A stretch of DNA of 64,000 bases from Stictocephala bisonia (GCA_035578905.1 JAQJVL010000280.1:1116001-1180000), one strand, 5' to 3'. Shown: positions 34,437 to 46,331, counted from the first letter of the stretch. Notes: a model not told the origin generated them from the sequence alone. Made by a program: numbers and translations.

Positions 34437-34616
34437 TGTATATTAGAGAGATAGGACATCAGCAAACTTACCTTAAAAGACAAGTTCACTAACATCACTT
34501 GTCTTCACTAGATGTTAGTGAACTTGTCTTTTAAGGTAAGTTTGCTGATGTCCTATCTCTCTAATATACTAATTCCTGGCCTAGTGCCCTTTAACCTAAC
34601 CTAAAATTTATAAAAT
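34437..34616. repeat. Palindromic dimer of repeat R2
   Basis: A plus-oriented R2 segment (GAGATAGGACATCAGCAAAC...) is followed, after a spacer of about 14 bp, by its reverse complement, giving arms of about 55-60 bp with very few mismatches. The right arm continues for the full R2 length, to the CCTAGTGCC and AACCTAACCT end near 34605. The left arm is shorter. Confidence 0.85.
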
Positions 34617-34698
34617 GTGTAGGTTAATCACTTTTACACAATATTTATTTGTATATTTTAATAATCTTTGAAATAACATTAAAGATTTTTAATACAGT

Positions 34699-34975
34699 AA
34701 GTAGCATAGTTGGTTAAAGCCCAGCTTCATAAGCTAAAGGTTCTCAGTTCCATCCCAATCAGTCATAACAAATTTTGAGAGGGATCAGATCAGCTGATTG
34801 ACCACTGGCTGTTCATTTGTCATTGAGCAATTAATTATTGACACTTTCTAAGAAATAGTCAGCCTTAGTTTGTAACAATAACTACATTCGCTCTTCTACA
34901 CATCACATTCATTCAAAATCCATATTCATTCATATATTGAAGACTGGTGTCATAAAAATAAATGAAATATAATAA
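34699..34975 (+). mobile_element. SINE-A copy 2
   Basis: Head GTAGCATAGTTGGTTAAAGC, box B-like TTCCATCCC, body TTCATTTGTCATTGAGCAAT and AATAGTCAGCCTTAGTTTGT, and tail ATAAAAATAAATGAAATAT. It is colinear with 50244-50534 and the reverse complement of 9975-10260. Confidence 0.85.
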
Positions 34976-35221
34976 ACAAGCTTTGAAATCTTTAAGAGGA
35001 TATCCTGTTACACTAAATCAAATATTTGTACACACTCTTCTAGAGCAACTATTTAATAATATTAACAATAACAACAATATTAAAGTTTAATCAACAGTGA
35101 AAATAAACTTTTAAATTTGCATAGAAAAATTTAATTCAAAATAACACCACATGATAACACTCAATCTACAATTTGCTGGCTTAAATTCAAAACACTTTAG
35201 CATACAAATGAAGGTACTCAC

Positions 35222-35272
35222 CAATTGAATGTCATTGACTTTGTACAAAACAGCTGTGAGGTTGTCATCCAT
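35222..35272 (-). CDS. SORD: Sorbitol dehydrogenase exon 1, start codon
   Basis: The ATG at 35272 opens MDDNLTAVLYKVNDIQL, the canonical N-terminus of insect SORD. The 17 codons end at CAATTG|GTGAGT, a strong donor in phase 0 that joins to EQRPIPEPKDD of exon 2, 23.5 kb away. The second in-frame Met option is absent and the upstream bases AATT precede the ATG, so this start is preferred. Upstream sequence to about 35470 is presumably 5' UTR and promoter. I see no convincing TATA box there. The visible gene therefore spans more than 33 kb, mostly of transposon-filled intron. Confidence 0.9.
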
Positions 35273-35560
35273 AATTGGTTGTTGACACTTGCTTCACAGA
35301 TGACTTTCTGGGCTTTAACTACCACTTCTTATCACTTTTACTGTTATCTCACTTCTGCCACAAGTTAACAATGGTTGGTGGGGGTTATCATAAGTTGATA
35401 ACTTTCACAGTGTAAGCACTTGTGGTTGCTACTGGACTGGTGTGGTGTCAGACAGTATCAATCAATAAGTGAAGTGAAAGTGACCTAATGAGAGCTTGGG
35501 GAATAACCTGCTGGCCTAGCTAACTCATTCTACTTTTAGTTGAATAATTATTGTTTTATG
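35273..35560 (-). promoter_or_regulatory. Presumed SORD 5' UTR and proximal promoter
   Basis: The region is placed only by its position upstream of the SORD start codon. It is less AT-rich than its surroundings and lacks an obvious TATA box. No initiator or transcription start can be fixed from sequence alone. Confidence 0.3.
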
Positions 35561-35659
35561 AATTTACGTTTTGGACAATAAAGTCTTACTTTATTGGGGC
35601 ATTTTAATTTTTATCATGTTAAGTTGTTTATGTATAAGACAGTTGGACCGCCCAGTTAC

Positions 35660-36075
35660 TGGACCCCTTACGTACCAGATTGCAAATAACAAAAAACAGT
35701 CATTTAAGCATGCAAATAAGATTATTTAATAAGTTACCAGAAAGTGCCTGGACAGTTGACTTTAACTTTTTAGAAATATATTGGATAGTTGGTTTAAAGA
35801 TAATTGTTTTTATTCTATTGAACAATATCTGGCTGTGATATTAGTACTTTGCAGTTTTAATTTTAATGTGTTTTAATTTGTTTATATAGCATTGATGTTT
35901 ATATTTGCTCAACTATATCCTGTAGTTGTTTATTATGTTTGTAATTGTCATCATAATATATTTTATCACATACTTCATCTATTATGTTGATAATGAATGT
36001 ATTTGCTACTGATAATGTAATTATTGACAAAGCCTATTGTACAACAGTTTGTATTTAACGGCCAATAAACATCTT
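35660..36075 (+). pseudogene. LINE 3' remnant
   Basis: Broken frames give KHANKII...[12 protein letters not shown] and [19 protein letters not shown], the terminal ORF2 block (compare FYSIDEFLQNTF at 24140). It is followed by a 3' UTR ending CGGCCAATAAACATCTTGAA. Confidence 0.6.
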
Positions 36076-37089
36076 GAATATTAAAGTTTAATAATTTTTC
36101 TTAAAAAAAACCAGTATTAAAAATTTTGAAGCAAAAATATACACAATAAAAATTATAAATAAAACCATCAAATATTATATATAGTGGAGAACGAATAAAA
36201 GTGTTGGACTAATTTTTCTTGCATAAATGAGCATTGACAATATATACAAGGCATTCTCACTATTCATAGAAGCCTCAGAACACTTCCCAATGCCATACAC
36301 ATATAAGAGTCAACCTTTTGTATCCTATTTTGATGGCATAATATTCTTTTAATCAAGTTTGAAAATCAACAATATCCATTTAAATTCTGACATCTATTTC
36401 AAATTTAAATCTTTGCTCACAAAATCCCTAAAATTGTTGAAAAGATTTTTACTGATTTTATCTATCTAAAAATGTCTCATATAGTAACAATTTAAAAAAA
36501 TAATCTGAATACATGGACATACGAAATAATATAACTACAACGAACCATAACTTTTAATTTGTATTGTTCGTGTGTTCATCAACTTGTGATAGAATTTAGA
36601 AAGGCCGTTTTCTAATAAGTATTAGAGTAAAAACACCACAAGGGTTGATTAGCTAAATTTGTAGGTTGGAAATTGTGTATGGATTAATTACACAGAATAT
36701 ACCAAAGCAACATTATACCTTAGAGTCATACTAAAATATTTTATTTTGGAAATAACCTATACAAATATTAACCTTAGAGAATGGTTAAGTGTGCAATTTG
36801 AATCTTTTGAGATGAATTAAAAATAAATGGTTTAACATGCAGACCTATGTTTTAAGAAGATTTCTAAGTAATTCAAAGATATTAAAAGGACTGGGTTGGC
36901 ATGTTCATAATACCAACTAGTGAATGGCATACACTTAGCCACAGTCCTCTTGAAGTAGTAATAATAAAACGATTCACCAATTCAAGATGGCTCACTGTTA
37001 AACTTCACTGTGATAGTCTCCATAAAAAGTGAGTTTTTATAGTGTTTTTAGGCATGGAAGCTAGCAGAATTTAGAAAACTCAACATTTT

Positions 37090-37440
37090 TAAGGACATCT
37101 TTGCAGAAGACCAGACGAGATAGAATCAGAAATACAGACATAAGAGACTAGTTTAGGTGTAATAGAACAGTTGAAGAAAAGATCAGAATGGCAAGGCTAG
37201 GATGGTTTGGACATGGAAGGAAGAGTGGCAAAAATGTGGTTGGAAAGAGATGTTGATGGCAAGAGAAGAGTTGGGAGACTATGAAAGAAATGGATGGACG
37301 TCATAAAGGAAGACATAATACTCAAAGGACAGCAGTTACAACAAATTGAGAATGACAAATTATACATGGATAGAGAAGATAGAAGAGGCTTGTCAGCTCA
37401 CCCGGGAGACTAGAGCTGCTAAACTGATGATGATGATTGA
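37090..37440 (+). pseudogene. RTE-type LINE 3' end
   Basis: Reads TRRDRIRNTDIRD, then EEKIRMARLGWFGHGRKS and a W-x-D-V-I-K-E-D segment in shifted frames, the characteristic C-terminus of RTE-clade ORF2. It ends with a GATGATGATGATT tail at about 37428-37440, as RTE elements have short tandem 3' tails. Confidence 0.8.
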
Positions 37441-38694
37441 TTCTGCTTTTTTTCTCCTAAACGTAATTATCCTGTTTTTTAATGGCAAACAAATGTTATT
37501 TTTATATTACATACAATCAAATTAACAACAAAACATATTGCTGTTAGAAAAGTTTGCTTCGGATTGCTTAGTTTTGATCATTTTGTTAAATAGTAATGCA
37601 TTTTGAATTAAAAAAATGTGAAGCCTCAAAAAAGTGTTGTGCTATTGATCATTATAGAAGACAAAAAGGTGAAAAATCACACTTTATTTTTAAGTAGTTA
37701 TTATATTTACAAACATAACATTTGTATTATCACACATGACAACATCACAAATATTATAGATACAATCAACTTCTTACAGATAAGCAAACATTAAATGAGG
37801 TTCAGTCTTGTAAGCTTAGAAGATACTATGTTGTAAAGTTGATAACTTCTTGTGGGCAAGATTGTCATTTAGATATTGCTTAGTTGAAATTTAACTTAAA
37901 GTATTGGAATCAATTAAAAAAACTATTATAACATTCAGCATCCATGTGTCCTGGTAGTTTGTAAACATTTGTATTAAAATAATTAGTTCCTGAAAATTTG
38001 AACTTGTTTCACTTGGTAGTATGTCTATTATCAATTAATTAAGAAACTATTATGTGTATAACAGAGCCCTCATTTAGATTTATACATGTAAACTAATTGG
38101 TAGCTTTTAAATATTTTAAGACAGCATTTTTTTAAATTCATTTAACAAATGAAGTGACATTTGATCAGGACCAATTAAATCCCAATAGAGAGGATATAGC
38201 AAATCAACTAACAAAAAAAAAAAAAAAAAAAAAAAACAAGATTGGACCATTTTTTACCTCAAAGGGAGAGTGAGTGTAAACAATTATATTAATACATTTG
38301 GTATTTACAAGTCTGTGATTGATGACTGCTGGCTGGAACACAGACTTCAGGCACTGAGCCTCTCAATTTTGTCAAAAAAAAAAAAAAAGTGATTGTGTTG
38401 GTTTTAATTTAATTTTATTTAATATAAAAAAATGTTTTCAACTCTAAAAGTGTACAATAAACACACAAGCAGTAACCAATCAACAATTATTAATGTATAT
38501 TTTGTAACAAATTATTTTAAACAATTATGGTTTTCACAACATAAATAAGTTATTCAAACTAACTAATATTGCTATAACATTTTCTTTCAAACTTAAAGGC
38601 AATGATAGGAACTTGGGGGCATTCTGATAAAAAAAACTCAATTTATACTAATGTACAACCTGTTTATCCACATTCTTTTATCACTCATTATTAA
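37441..38694. other. AT-rich DNA with poly(A) tracts
   Basis: A 24-base A run at 38213-38236 and another of about 15 at 38374-38388 probably mark 3' ends of old retroposed sequence, but no coding part is recognisable. Confidence 0.4.
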
Positions 38695-39030
38695 GGGGCA
38701 CTCATAATTGTAGAGATATGCGTTAGTATGAGGGTTGAACGAGTGTAGATAAACGAGAGTAATCACTGTTCTAACTAAGGTCGACTGTTCCTTATAAAGT
38801 CATTTATTAATAACTCAATAGTCATTGTAACTAAGGAATTTACAGCTTTAAATAGAATACCAACATAGTATTGATTTAACTAACGGAAAAGTCTTATACT
38901 CAGTTCTCTTCCCTATACAACATACGGGTCCTGATTACCACCCATCAAATACACCCCAGACGTCTCGTGAAGGGTCCATGTTAACACCAATGTGCAGATG
39001 CTGTGTAAGGATTTTGAGGACAGCTTCAGA
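38695..39030 (-). mobile_element. SINE-B copy 1
   Basis: Colinear with the reverse complement of 51126-51570: GTCTGGGGTGTATTTGATGG, GGTGGTAATCAGGACC, AAGCTGTAAATTCCTTAGTT and GGAACAGTCGACCTTAGTTA on the minus strand. The 3' portion resembles SINE-A (AATAGTCGGCCTTAGTTTGT), so the two families share a tail. Confidence 0.75.
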
Positions 39031-41339
39031 AATTAAGCTTATACTGATCCAATATTCACAACAACAAAAAAATTTTAACAAATAAACAATCACTACAGAT
39101 TAAATTGTAAAGATAAGCTATTTAAACAAGAATACAATATGTTCCCTGGTTATTTATGGTATACCTACTAAACAAATCTCGAAATCATGAAAATGTAAAA
39201 CTAAAGAGACATACGAAGCAGTTGAAACCTTTTATGATACTTAGTAATGATAATCGTATAAAAGTGCAAACAAGTTGGTGGTGAACACAATGACCAAAAA
39301 TACTTGAAAATACTGGCTTTGGAAATACTTGTGATACATGAGTAAATATGTCAAATGAATGGAATTTAATTTTTTTCAAGCAGTGTATAGCAAGTTATTA
39401 TACAGTACCATTTATCATAAATATTCAGGTTTAAATTAATTTTCTAATTAAAAATCAGGTATTTATAGTGAAAATCCAGAGAAACTAACGGTGCAGTCTA
39501 GCAATAACTGGAAAAAACTGATTGCTTATTTACAGCATGAAACTATTATAGGGCCTACCAATTTTAACATGATTAACAACCACTTTTAGTCATAGCTAAT
39601 CTGGATAGCAATAATGTACTGTAATTTTGAATTGGGAAGAAATTTTTGACCTTCGGACAAAATAAGCTTTGTTCTTAAAATGACTATTAAACTTAAGTGG
39701 CATGTAGTTTCCGATGACTTTTAAAATCATCCAACTTAAAAGTTTTTCAACAAAATGTGATAAAGTTTTTAAACATTTTTTGTTTTTCAATGCTTTAATG
39801 TAGTGATGTGTTGATGCCAACTTTTTTTATTGTTGATACTGATACCAGTAAATCAACTCCCGATTGTTGTCAAAAATAAAATCTAAACAAATGTTTACAC
39901 AATTAGTTTTGATATTTAAGGTATATTCAATCCTCAATACAGATTACCTGCCTTAAGAATCGATGTTTGATATCGACACATCTCTAATCTCATGATTAAA
40001 ATAATACTGTGTTGTCTCTAGTCTTTGTATTATTCTTTAAGTGTTTTGATAATACCTGCATAATTAATCAAACAATAACACTAAACTGATTAATGATGTT
40101 ATGTAATTAAAAATTAATGTAACTACTATTTACATTAAAATGTACAGTAACTTTCATCAAAATAATTTGCCTGACTCAAAGTATGGAATTGTAGGCTGAC
40201 TTTTAAATACTACAATACACAATTCTTTGCCATATATCTCTAGTTTCAACTCATATACTTGATTTGCAGGTGTTAAAAATAATCAAATGCACATTTAGAT
40301 TAGGTTCGTTCAAACATGTTTAAAAGGCCTTTAAATCAAATACCTAAGATATCTAAAACAAATATACCTAAAAAGTAAATTTAAGTTAAATTCAATTATT
40401 TAATATACCCAACATTAAAATGAATCACAATTTTAGAACTGTTTGAATGTGTTTACACACATACTTATACAAGCATAAATAGACTTATGTTTACTATAAC
40501 ACAAACAAAAAAGTTTTGCATAACATGAAAAAAATCAAATATATGAAAAAGAGTGTTACCTATTTCACTAACACTTATTTTAACACACAGAACTTTCACT
40601 GTTCACTTAAAAAACACATTAAACAATTTTAAAATCAGACACAATTTCTTACAAAATATAAAGCAGAGTTGAAAAATGGAACAAATGACTTGATTGACCA
40701 AACCCAACTAAATTGCTGTTCATATTCCTGTTATAAATATAATAGAATGTGTACTACTGACTAACCAATTGACTTCATACTGTACCTACTTTATGTTGCT
40801 GTCATCATTAGGCAAAGTGTCTTGGACAGTAGGGTGAATAACCCTTTAGAGTCACCTTTTATTTTCCAAATCCCCCTCCCACCCAAAAATCGACTCTGTG
40901 AGTCAACTCATTTCTATAAAATGTCTTAGTTACTTTACTGACACCATTACCTTTCCCACTCAAACCAGTTGTTTACCGTTCCCGTGTGTTATTTCTATAC
41001 CATTATAAATTGTTAGGGATTTGGATGTGGCTACCTGGTCTTGTATTCTACTGTATTGCCTTAGTAAAACTGTTAAAACATAAGAGTTACTAAATAAGTA
41101 AGGTAGTTTGGCTTACCATTGTAATGATCTAGCTATGTTAAAATTGCATATACATTCTTTGTTTAGAAAATTAATAGTGTAAATATGTACTATTAAGACG
41201 TTCTCCATTCTTTATAGACTGATTGTTTCTAATAGTTTGAAAATTGTCTTATTTATCATGATTTTACCACTAATATTACCTTAAATTTTTAACCTAGTAT
41301 AACACTTTTGTCTTAGGCAAACTAGATTTTTAAATTTCA
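39031..41339. other. AT-rich DNA, no gene recognised
   Basis: About 2.3 kb read in both strands without family-like ORFs, RNA genes or matched terminal repeats. Confidence 0.5.
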
Positions 41340-41359
41340 GCGTGTGTGTGTGTGTGTGT
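41340..41359. repeat. (GT)n microsatellite
   Basis: Nine or ten GT units. Confidence 0.9.
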
Positions 41360-41979
41360 ATTGCAAGAATTCGTAAAGTTATATGCAAAATAAATCAATT
41401 CAATTTCAATTGCTCAATCTAGAAAATAAATATTACAAAAAATTGTTCTAGTTTAATACAAAATTAGTTCAATTTGTTCTTTATCATAAATAAATACAAA
41501 ACAATTCATACCAAACCAATAACAATTTTAAGTTGAATATAATGTTTCAGCTATTAAAAAAATGAAAACTGGTATAACTATAAAGCAATACAAGCATTTT
41601 AATTAAACAGAGATAAGAAAGAACAATGCAAAATAGGCAGCAAGTGACCAACCATTTAATTTTAAAACAGCTGCCTAACCCAGGAAGAAGCAAGCTGGGT
41701 CTAAAGGGGGAATACCATTTGTTGTAGTGAGCCGAATAACTTAGAAAGCAGAAAGGATACAAGAGAGTTGGATGGATGTAGAATGAAAAATATTGCTTAA
41801 CGCTCTTCAATAACTCACTGTCTTCGCCTCTTGCACTTAACTAAAAAAGTGGCACTATCAGCTCTCGCCGAGAAACTCTTCAGCTAACAACTCCTGACTC
41901 AATCGACTCACCTACTGAGCCCCTCAAAAGTAACAACTTACACACTCTTTATCTTAGTACTTAGGCTTAAGCGGCTGGT

Positions 41980-43020
41980 GTCATAACTAGAATCTACACT
42001 TTCCGGTGACAACCACAACGAGGTACTATCTACAATATTTACAAGATAACCAGATGTTTTGCCCTACTGTGATGTGGGATCCTCACTGGTTCCTCTGAGA
42101 CTGAGATTGGCGAATAACCTTCCAGCTTTTATACAGGTGGTGGGATGGGGACTGGATTGGCAGGTATGCTGGTGAGGGGGGGGGCATGACCCCCATGACC
42201 TACGGTTATTGGCCGAAGAAAATCAATTTGGTTGACTCTTCCATTTTATTTCAATTTACTTAAAATGGGTTCCCTGTATTTGGAAGCCTTATACTACCAT
42301 TCTTATTGAAATTATTTCTTCTTTCATATATTTCTATAGCTTCCCTTACAATTCTTGGGTAGTAATATGGGATGTTGGCAAAGACTTTAGTTTGGTCAAA
42401 TAAATTGTCATGATTAGTTTTTGTGCTATGTTCAGCAACTGCAGACTTTTCCGTATCTTCATTCTTAGTATGCATTATATGTTCCTTAATACTTGCGGAA
42501 ATTAACCTGTTGGTTTCTCCTATGTAGACTGACCCGCAACTACAAGGTATTTCATATACTCCAGGCATAGTTAATGGAATTTTATCTTTGACTGGCCTCA
42601 GAAAGTTCTTTAATTTATTTGGTGGCTTATAGTTTTTATATTTTGTTTATTTAATATCCTGCCAATCTTTTCCGTTGTTCCCTTTATGTAAGGAAGATAT
42701 ACCTTTTTTGAGGTATCCTCATCTTCTCTTGTATCTATTCTATTTTCTTGTTCTTTCCTCTTCAGCTGTTTTCCAATAGTATTATTGATTGATTTCTCTA
42801 ACAGAATAGCCATTATGTTTTAATGTTGAATGTAATATTTGCCTTTCTTTCTTCCATCTGGAAGGTCATAAATAAAAATAAAATAAAAGCTGGAAGGTCA
42901 TTTGCCGATCTCAGTCTCAGAGAAACCACCACTGAGGAGTATGGGAGAAACGTTTGGTTATTTTTTAAATATTGTAGATTAGTATAGTACGCGCGCTGAA
43001 GGTCCGGCCTCCTGGCTGGC
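41980..43020 (-). mobile_element. Penelope-like element fragment with inverted flanks
   Basis: Minus-strand coding for the 3' part of a Penelope-like ORF (42868-42260) lies between inverted repeats of about 95 bp: 42040-42138 and 42884-42978 (shared AGCTGGAAGGT, GATCTCAGTCTCAGAG and AAATATTGTAGAT blocks). Beyond each arm, sequence continues into blocks also found at 44495-44610. The RT core is missing. Penelope elements often form such pseudo-LTR and inverted arrangements through truncated tandem insertion. Confidence 0.75.
42260..42868 (-). pseudogene. Penelope ORF 3' part: linker and GIY-YIG endonuclease
   Basis: Segments in broken frames: STLKHNGYSVREI, then KVYLPYIKGTTEKIGRILNK (the linker block typical of Penelope after the RT), and 42568-42260 with VYEIPCSCGSVYIGETNR (the GIY-YIG motif as VYE...VYIG, followed by the Arg), AVAEHSTKTNH and YPRIVREAIEIYERRNNFN (the catalytic Glu region). 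The final -LPNTGNPF end is normal for the family. This endonuclease nicks the integration target. Confidence 0.85.
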
Positions 43021-43360
43021 CTACTAGTCATATAAAAACATCGACTCTGAGCGAGGCGGTCACAGACAGATCGTAAAGGGTGATTGTTTACGCATTTACG
43101 GAGAATTTGTATTTTGGTATCTCTTATAATTAGACCAGTATTTTAAAATAAAAACATCAAATAGGTAAGAGTTAACAAACTTTCAAAGAAACAACAAACA
43201 AACGTATATCAATAAAAACTATTAAATATATCATAAAAAATTATAAATCAGTTAGTAACTTTAATTGAAATTAAGTAACTACGAAATATATACTTCTTAC
43301 TGTAACTAAGAAAAATATTTCTGTGATTTCTCGTATCGTTAAAATACATATAATTTTTAT

Positions 43361-43747
43361 TTAAATTGGTTTCAAATAAAAATGACGAGTTGGGAGCGAC
43401 TCGTCAGTTTTATAAAACTCATGGACGGTTTTTCTAACGATACATTTGTCGAAATCGTCTAGTTCTGTCGCTGTTGTTTTTCTCTTGTATTTTTTGGGAG
43501 TTGTGAACGAACACTCTCCTTCCGCTGAAGTGTCCAATAAACACTTTTCAGGCCGAATTTCCTTTATAAGGGGTTTTGAAATGCTACATGCAACTGCAGT
43601 TCGTTCTAACGATTTTTTTACGGGGATTCGTTGTTCATCTCTTAATTTGGCCTCATTCGCCATGAACTCACTTACTCTCCAAATAATTTCCTTAGCCTGA
43701 CTTCTAGTAGTTTTTCCTTGGGCTACTTTAGGAATAAAGCGAGCCAT
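43361..43747 (-). CDS. Hypothetical protein, HTH-like N-terminal region of a TE-related gene
   Basis: A 128-residue frame from ATG 43747 (MARFIPKVAQGKTTRSQAKE). The middle part has TTPKKYKRK followed by ELDDFDKCIVRKTVHEFYKT. The DFDKC...VHEFY block resembles the N-terminal DNA-binding part of a widespread arthropod gene family related to DDE_3/IS630-Tc1 transposases. Here the frame stops right after DESLPT, where those proteins continue, and no endonuclease domain follows. It is either an N-terminal exon or a truncated copy, and a TTAA-flanked MITE lies just upstream. Similarity is from memory of the family. Confidence 0.45.
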   Translation of the reverse strand: MARFIPKVAQGKTTRSQAKEIIWRVSEFMANEAKLRDEQRIPVKKSLERTAVACSISKPLIKEIRPEKCLLDTSAEGECSFTTPKKYKRKTTATELDDFDKCIVRKTVHEFYKTDESLPTRHFYLKPI

Positions 43748-43815
43748 AGTTGAGGCAGGAACCACTAAAGGAATAAACTATTTAGGATTTACGTTCACTA
43801 ATTTTACAACCTTAA

Positions 43816-44227
43816 GAGTCTGCAGAGGCTGTCGGCCATGTTGGTTTAAATCTCATTAGAACGATGTTTTTTTTCGAACCGGACAAATGATCACGTGTGT
43901 CAAAATTTAACAGTTATTTTTAAACGGTCCTTTCCAAACAAATTGCATTTGATCAAGAGTGAAATTACTCATTGAACTGCTTTGTGGATTCATAATTAGT
44001 TTAATAGAATAAATATAAAAATTATTTCGTTTGAAGTTTTTATTTTCACCTATTTTTCAAAACTAGACGTATGTATTCATAATATCAAAAGCAAACCCAA
44101 TTCGCAATATGATAGCATTTTAAATGACACCTCATACACAACGTTTGGTAAATAAATAATGATAAAAATATGGATTCAAAATAACGTTGTTTTTATGAGA
44201 ATTAAACCAGTATGGCTCTGCAGACTC
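43816..44227. mobile_element. piggyBac-like MITE, 412 bp
   Basis: The 12-bp inverted ends GAGTCTGCAGAG / CTCTGCAGACTC are flanked by TTAA on both sides (43812-43815 and 44228-44231). Similarity of the ends extends to CCATNNTGGTTTAA.TCTCAT, with an 8-bp gap in one arm. No coding content is seen. TTAA duplication points to piggyBac mobilisation. Confidence 0.85.
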
Positions 44228-44494
44228 TTAACACACTTAAGGAAGAAAACTGACTTATTACACTACAGTAGTTAGATAAAAACAAACATATAACCAACTA
44301 AATAATTGTTTATCGTACACTTGAGTAAACATTCCTAACACGCTAAACCACAAGCAAATATATCGCACACAGTCTGGAAACGTACTGAATGTGCATCCGT
44401 AGATAACAATTAACGTAACTTATTTTAGAAGCAAGCGTGGGAAAGTCTGACAGTAGCGAATGTTTCCAGGACTGCAGGCATATTGGGCCCTCCA

Positions 44495-44610
44495 CCTGTC
44501 TCCTCTCTATCACCGCTCGGCGGGCTCGAGGCCGGACCTTCGCCGCGCGGTCTATACCTTGATACGGTTGTCACCGGAAAATATAGATTCTAGTTACTCA
44601 CTTTTCACTA
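44495..44610 (-). repeat. Penelope-associated flank, third copy
   Basis: The minus strand carries GTATAGACCGCGCGGCGAAG then GTCCGGCCTC, matching 42977-43008. The adjacent plus-strand GGTTGTCACCGGAAAATATA matches the reverse complement of 41990-42025. The copy therefore links sequences that lie on opposite sides of the Penelope fragment. Confidence 0.6.
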
Positions 44611-46230
44611 CTCACTCTAGTGCCTGTCAATAGTTCACAATTCTAAACAATTTTAAAGTGTACCAACTTATTTACTTTGATTTCTTTCATTTTTATTATT
44701 TTTTGCCCAACTTGGCCAATTGTACTCGGAAGAAGATCCTGCCTAAATTACTGCTTAACTTTGAGGGCGTCTAAAGAAAGGTGAACGGAAAACAATTGTC
44801 ACTAACTTTTTTGCTTGAGACTTAATCAATCGTCATGAAAATAAAAATTTATATCCTAAATAAAATCAACATCTTAAAACTAAAATAATATTCTTGTACT
44901 TTCCTATATAGTACTTATACTTAGCAATACACAGATTTTGCCAAAAAATTATAACTTATTTGTCAAAATCTAATAAATTAATTCTCCAGCAGTTATTTAC
45001 GTTGCAAAACACACTTTATTAACATTAGCCTTATGAATCAAGCAAGTTATTTTGTATTTTACAGACTTTTAATTGCTAAGCAAGATTAACAATAACAACT
45101 AATCTAATAAAGCTATCAAATAAGACTAAACTACGTTAATTTACAAATAATCTTTAAAATGAGGTATTTTGTTTGTCAATAGTTCTAAAAATGGTACTAT
45201 AATAACATATGCACAGATTGTCGTTGAAATTCATTGCATAACTCACAGTCAAAGTTGTTAAAACACATAATACTACCTTACTGCTAAAATCACGTTAGTC
45301 TATTAATATTCACATAACTGAACAAATATGTTTAACAAATGTCAAAACTTAACTCAAATTGTACTGATTAATTAAAATTGATTATCTTAATGGTTCTAAC
45401 AAAATAAGATGCTTACTTAAATTTGTTATGTGCAGAAAAAACAAGTGAAACTGTTACAATAAGTCTTTATCATGGTAATCGGTAACATTTAAATCAAAGA
45501 ACAAAGGACTCAAAGCTATTACAGCTGATATTGCTGATAATTCATTAGACGAGAATAAATTTGATATCAAGATAAAATTTGAAAGATTACAAAATTACTT
45601 AACAGCTCTTAAAATAAATCTGCACTAATAAATGTAAACGGAAATACTGCAAGGGCAGAGGATTGGGTGTAACGTGGTTTGTCATGTGTCCCACTAAACT
45701 TCTCTTAACCACTGTTCAGTTTTTACACGACATTCATGGTATTCATAGATCAGTTAGTACCAAAGGAATATATAATACTATTAAGAAGACCAAGTGTTGT
45801 TAACAGAAAAATTATTATATTTTCCGTCCTTGTTTGTGTGGTAAAGAAAACACAAAGTTTGTAGATGATAGTGATAGAATGCATGTAAATAAAGTTGTTT
45901 TAATTATAAGGGTTATTGATGCTTCCCTGGATCTGTTAATGTTGTCTTCTTTTATACAGCAGATTGTTATATATTGCAGATTTAATTTATACCCCAAACA
46001 TGTTATACCCGGTACTCATTGTGTACATTCAAACTGTACAATAAGTATTATTACAAAAATATACATGATTAAATTTAAAAATGATAGGTTCAAACAGCAT
46101 CAGCCGATTAAAATATCTGTATCATAATACATTTCAATTAATACTATAGGTACAACACATAAATACTGAATTATCATTATGACTCCCCCTTACTGTATCA
46201 ATTCTATGTAAAAGACAATATATAAACCAA
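44611..46230. other. AT-rich DNA, no gene recognised
   Basis: The 97-residue frame at 45834-46127 (CGKENTKFVDDSDRMH...) has no family resemblance I can name and lies in a stretch with many stops. I do not call it a gene. Confidence 0.4.
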
Positions 46231-46238
46231 AAAGCCGT

Positions 46239-46331
46239 CTAGATCCCAGAACTGTGCGGATATCTTCTGAGGTTCTGGCCAAACATCGACATGTTACCTC
46301 TGTTGGCAATGATGGTTAGCTGCAATAGTTC
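46239..46331 (-). CDS. Possible small terminal exon, unidentified
   Basis: A good acceptor (TTTGCAG|GAA) opens 30 codons, ELLQLTIIANRGNMSMFGQN..., ending at TAG (46239-46241), with higher GC than the flanks. No partner exon was found and no family is recognised, so this may be chance or an old pseudoexon. It lies upstream (in the minus sense) of the SORD start codon, so it cannot belong to SORD. Confidence 0.2.
   Translation of the reverse strand, partial: ELLQLTIIANRGNMSMFGQNLRRYPHSSGI

Noticed and set aside
45834..46127. 97-codon plus-strand ORF
   Set aside because: No start context, no family resemblance and flanking stops; an opposite-strand frame of similar length covers the same place.
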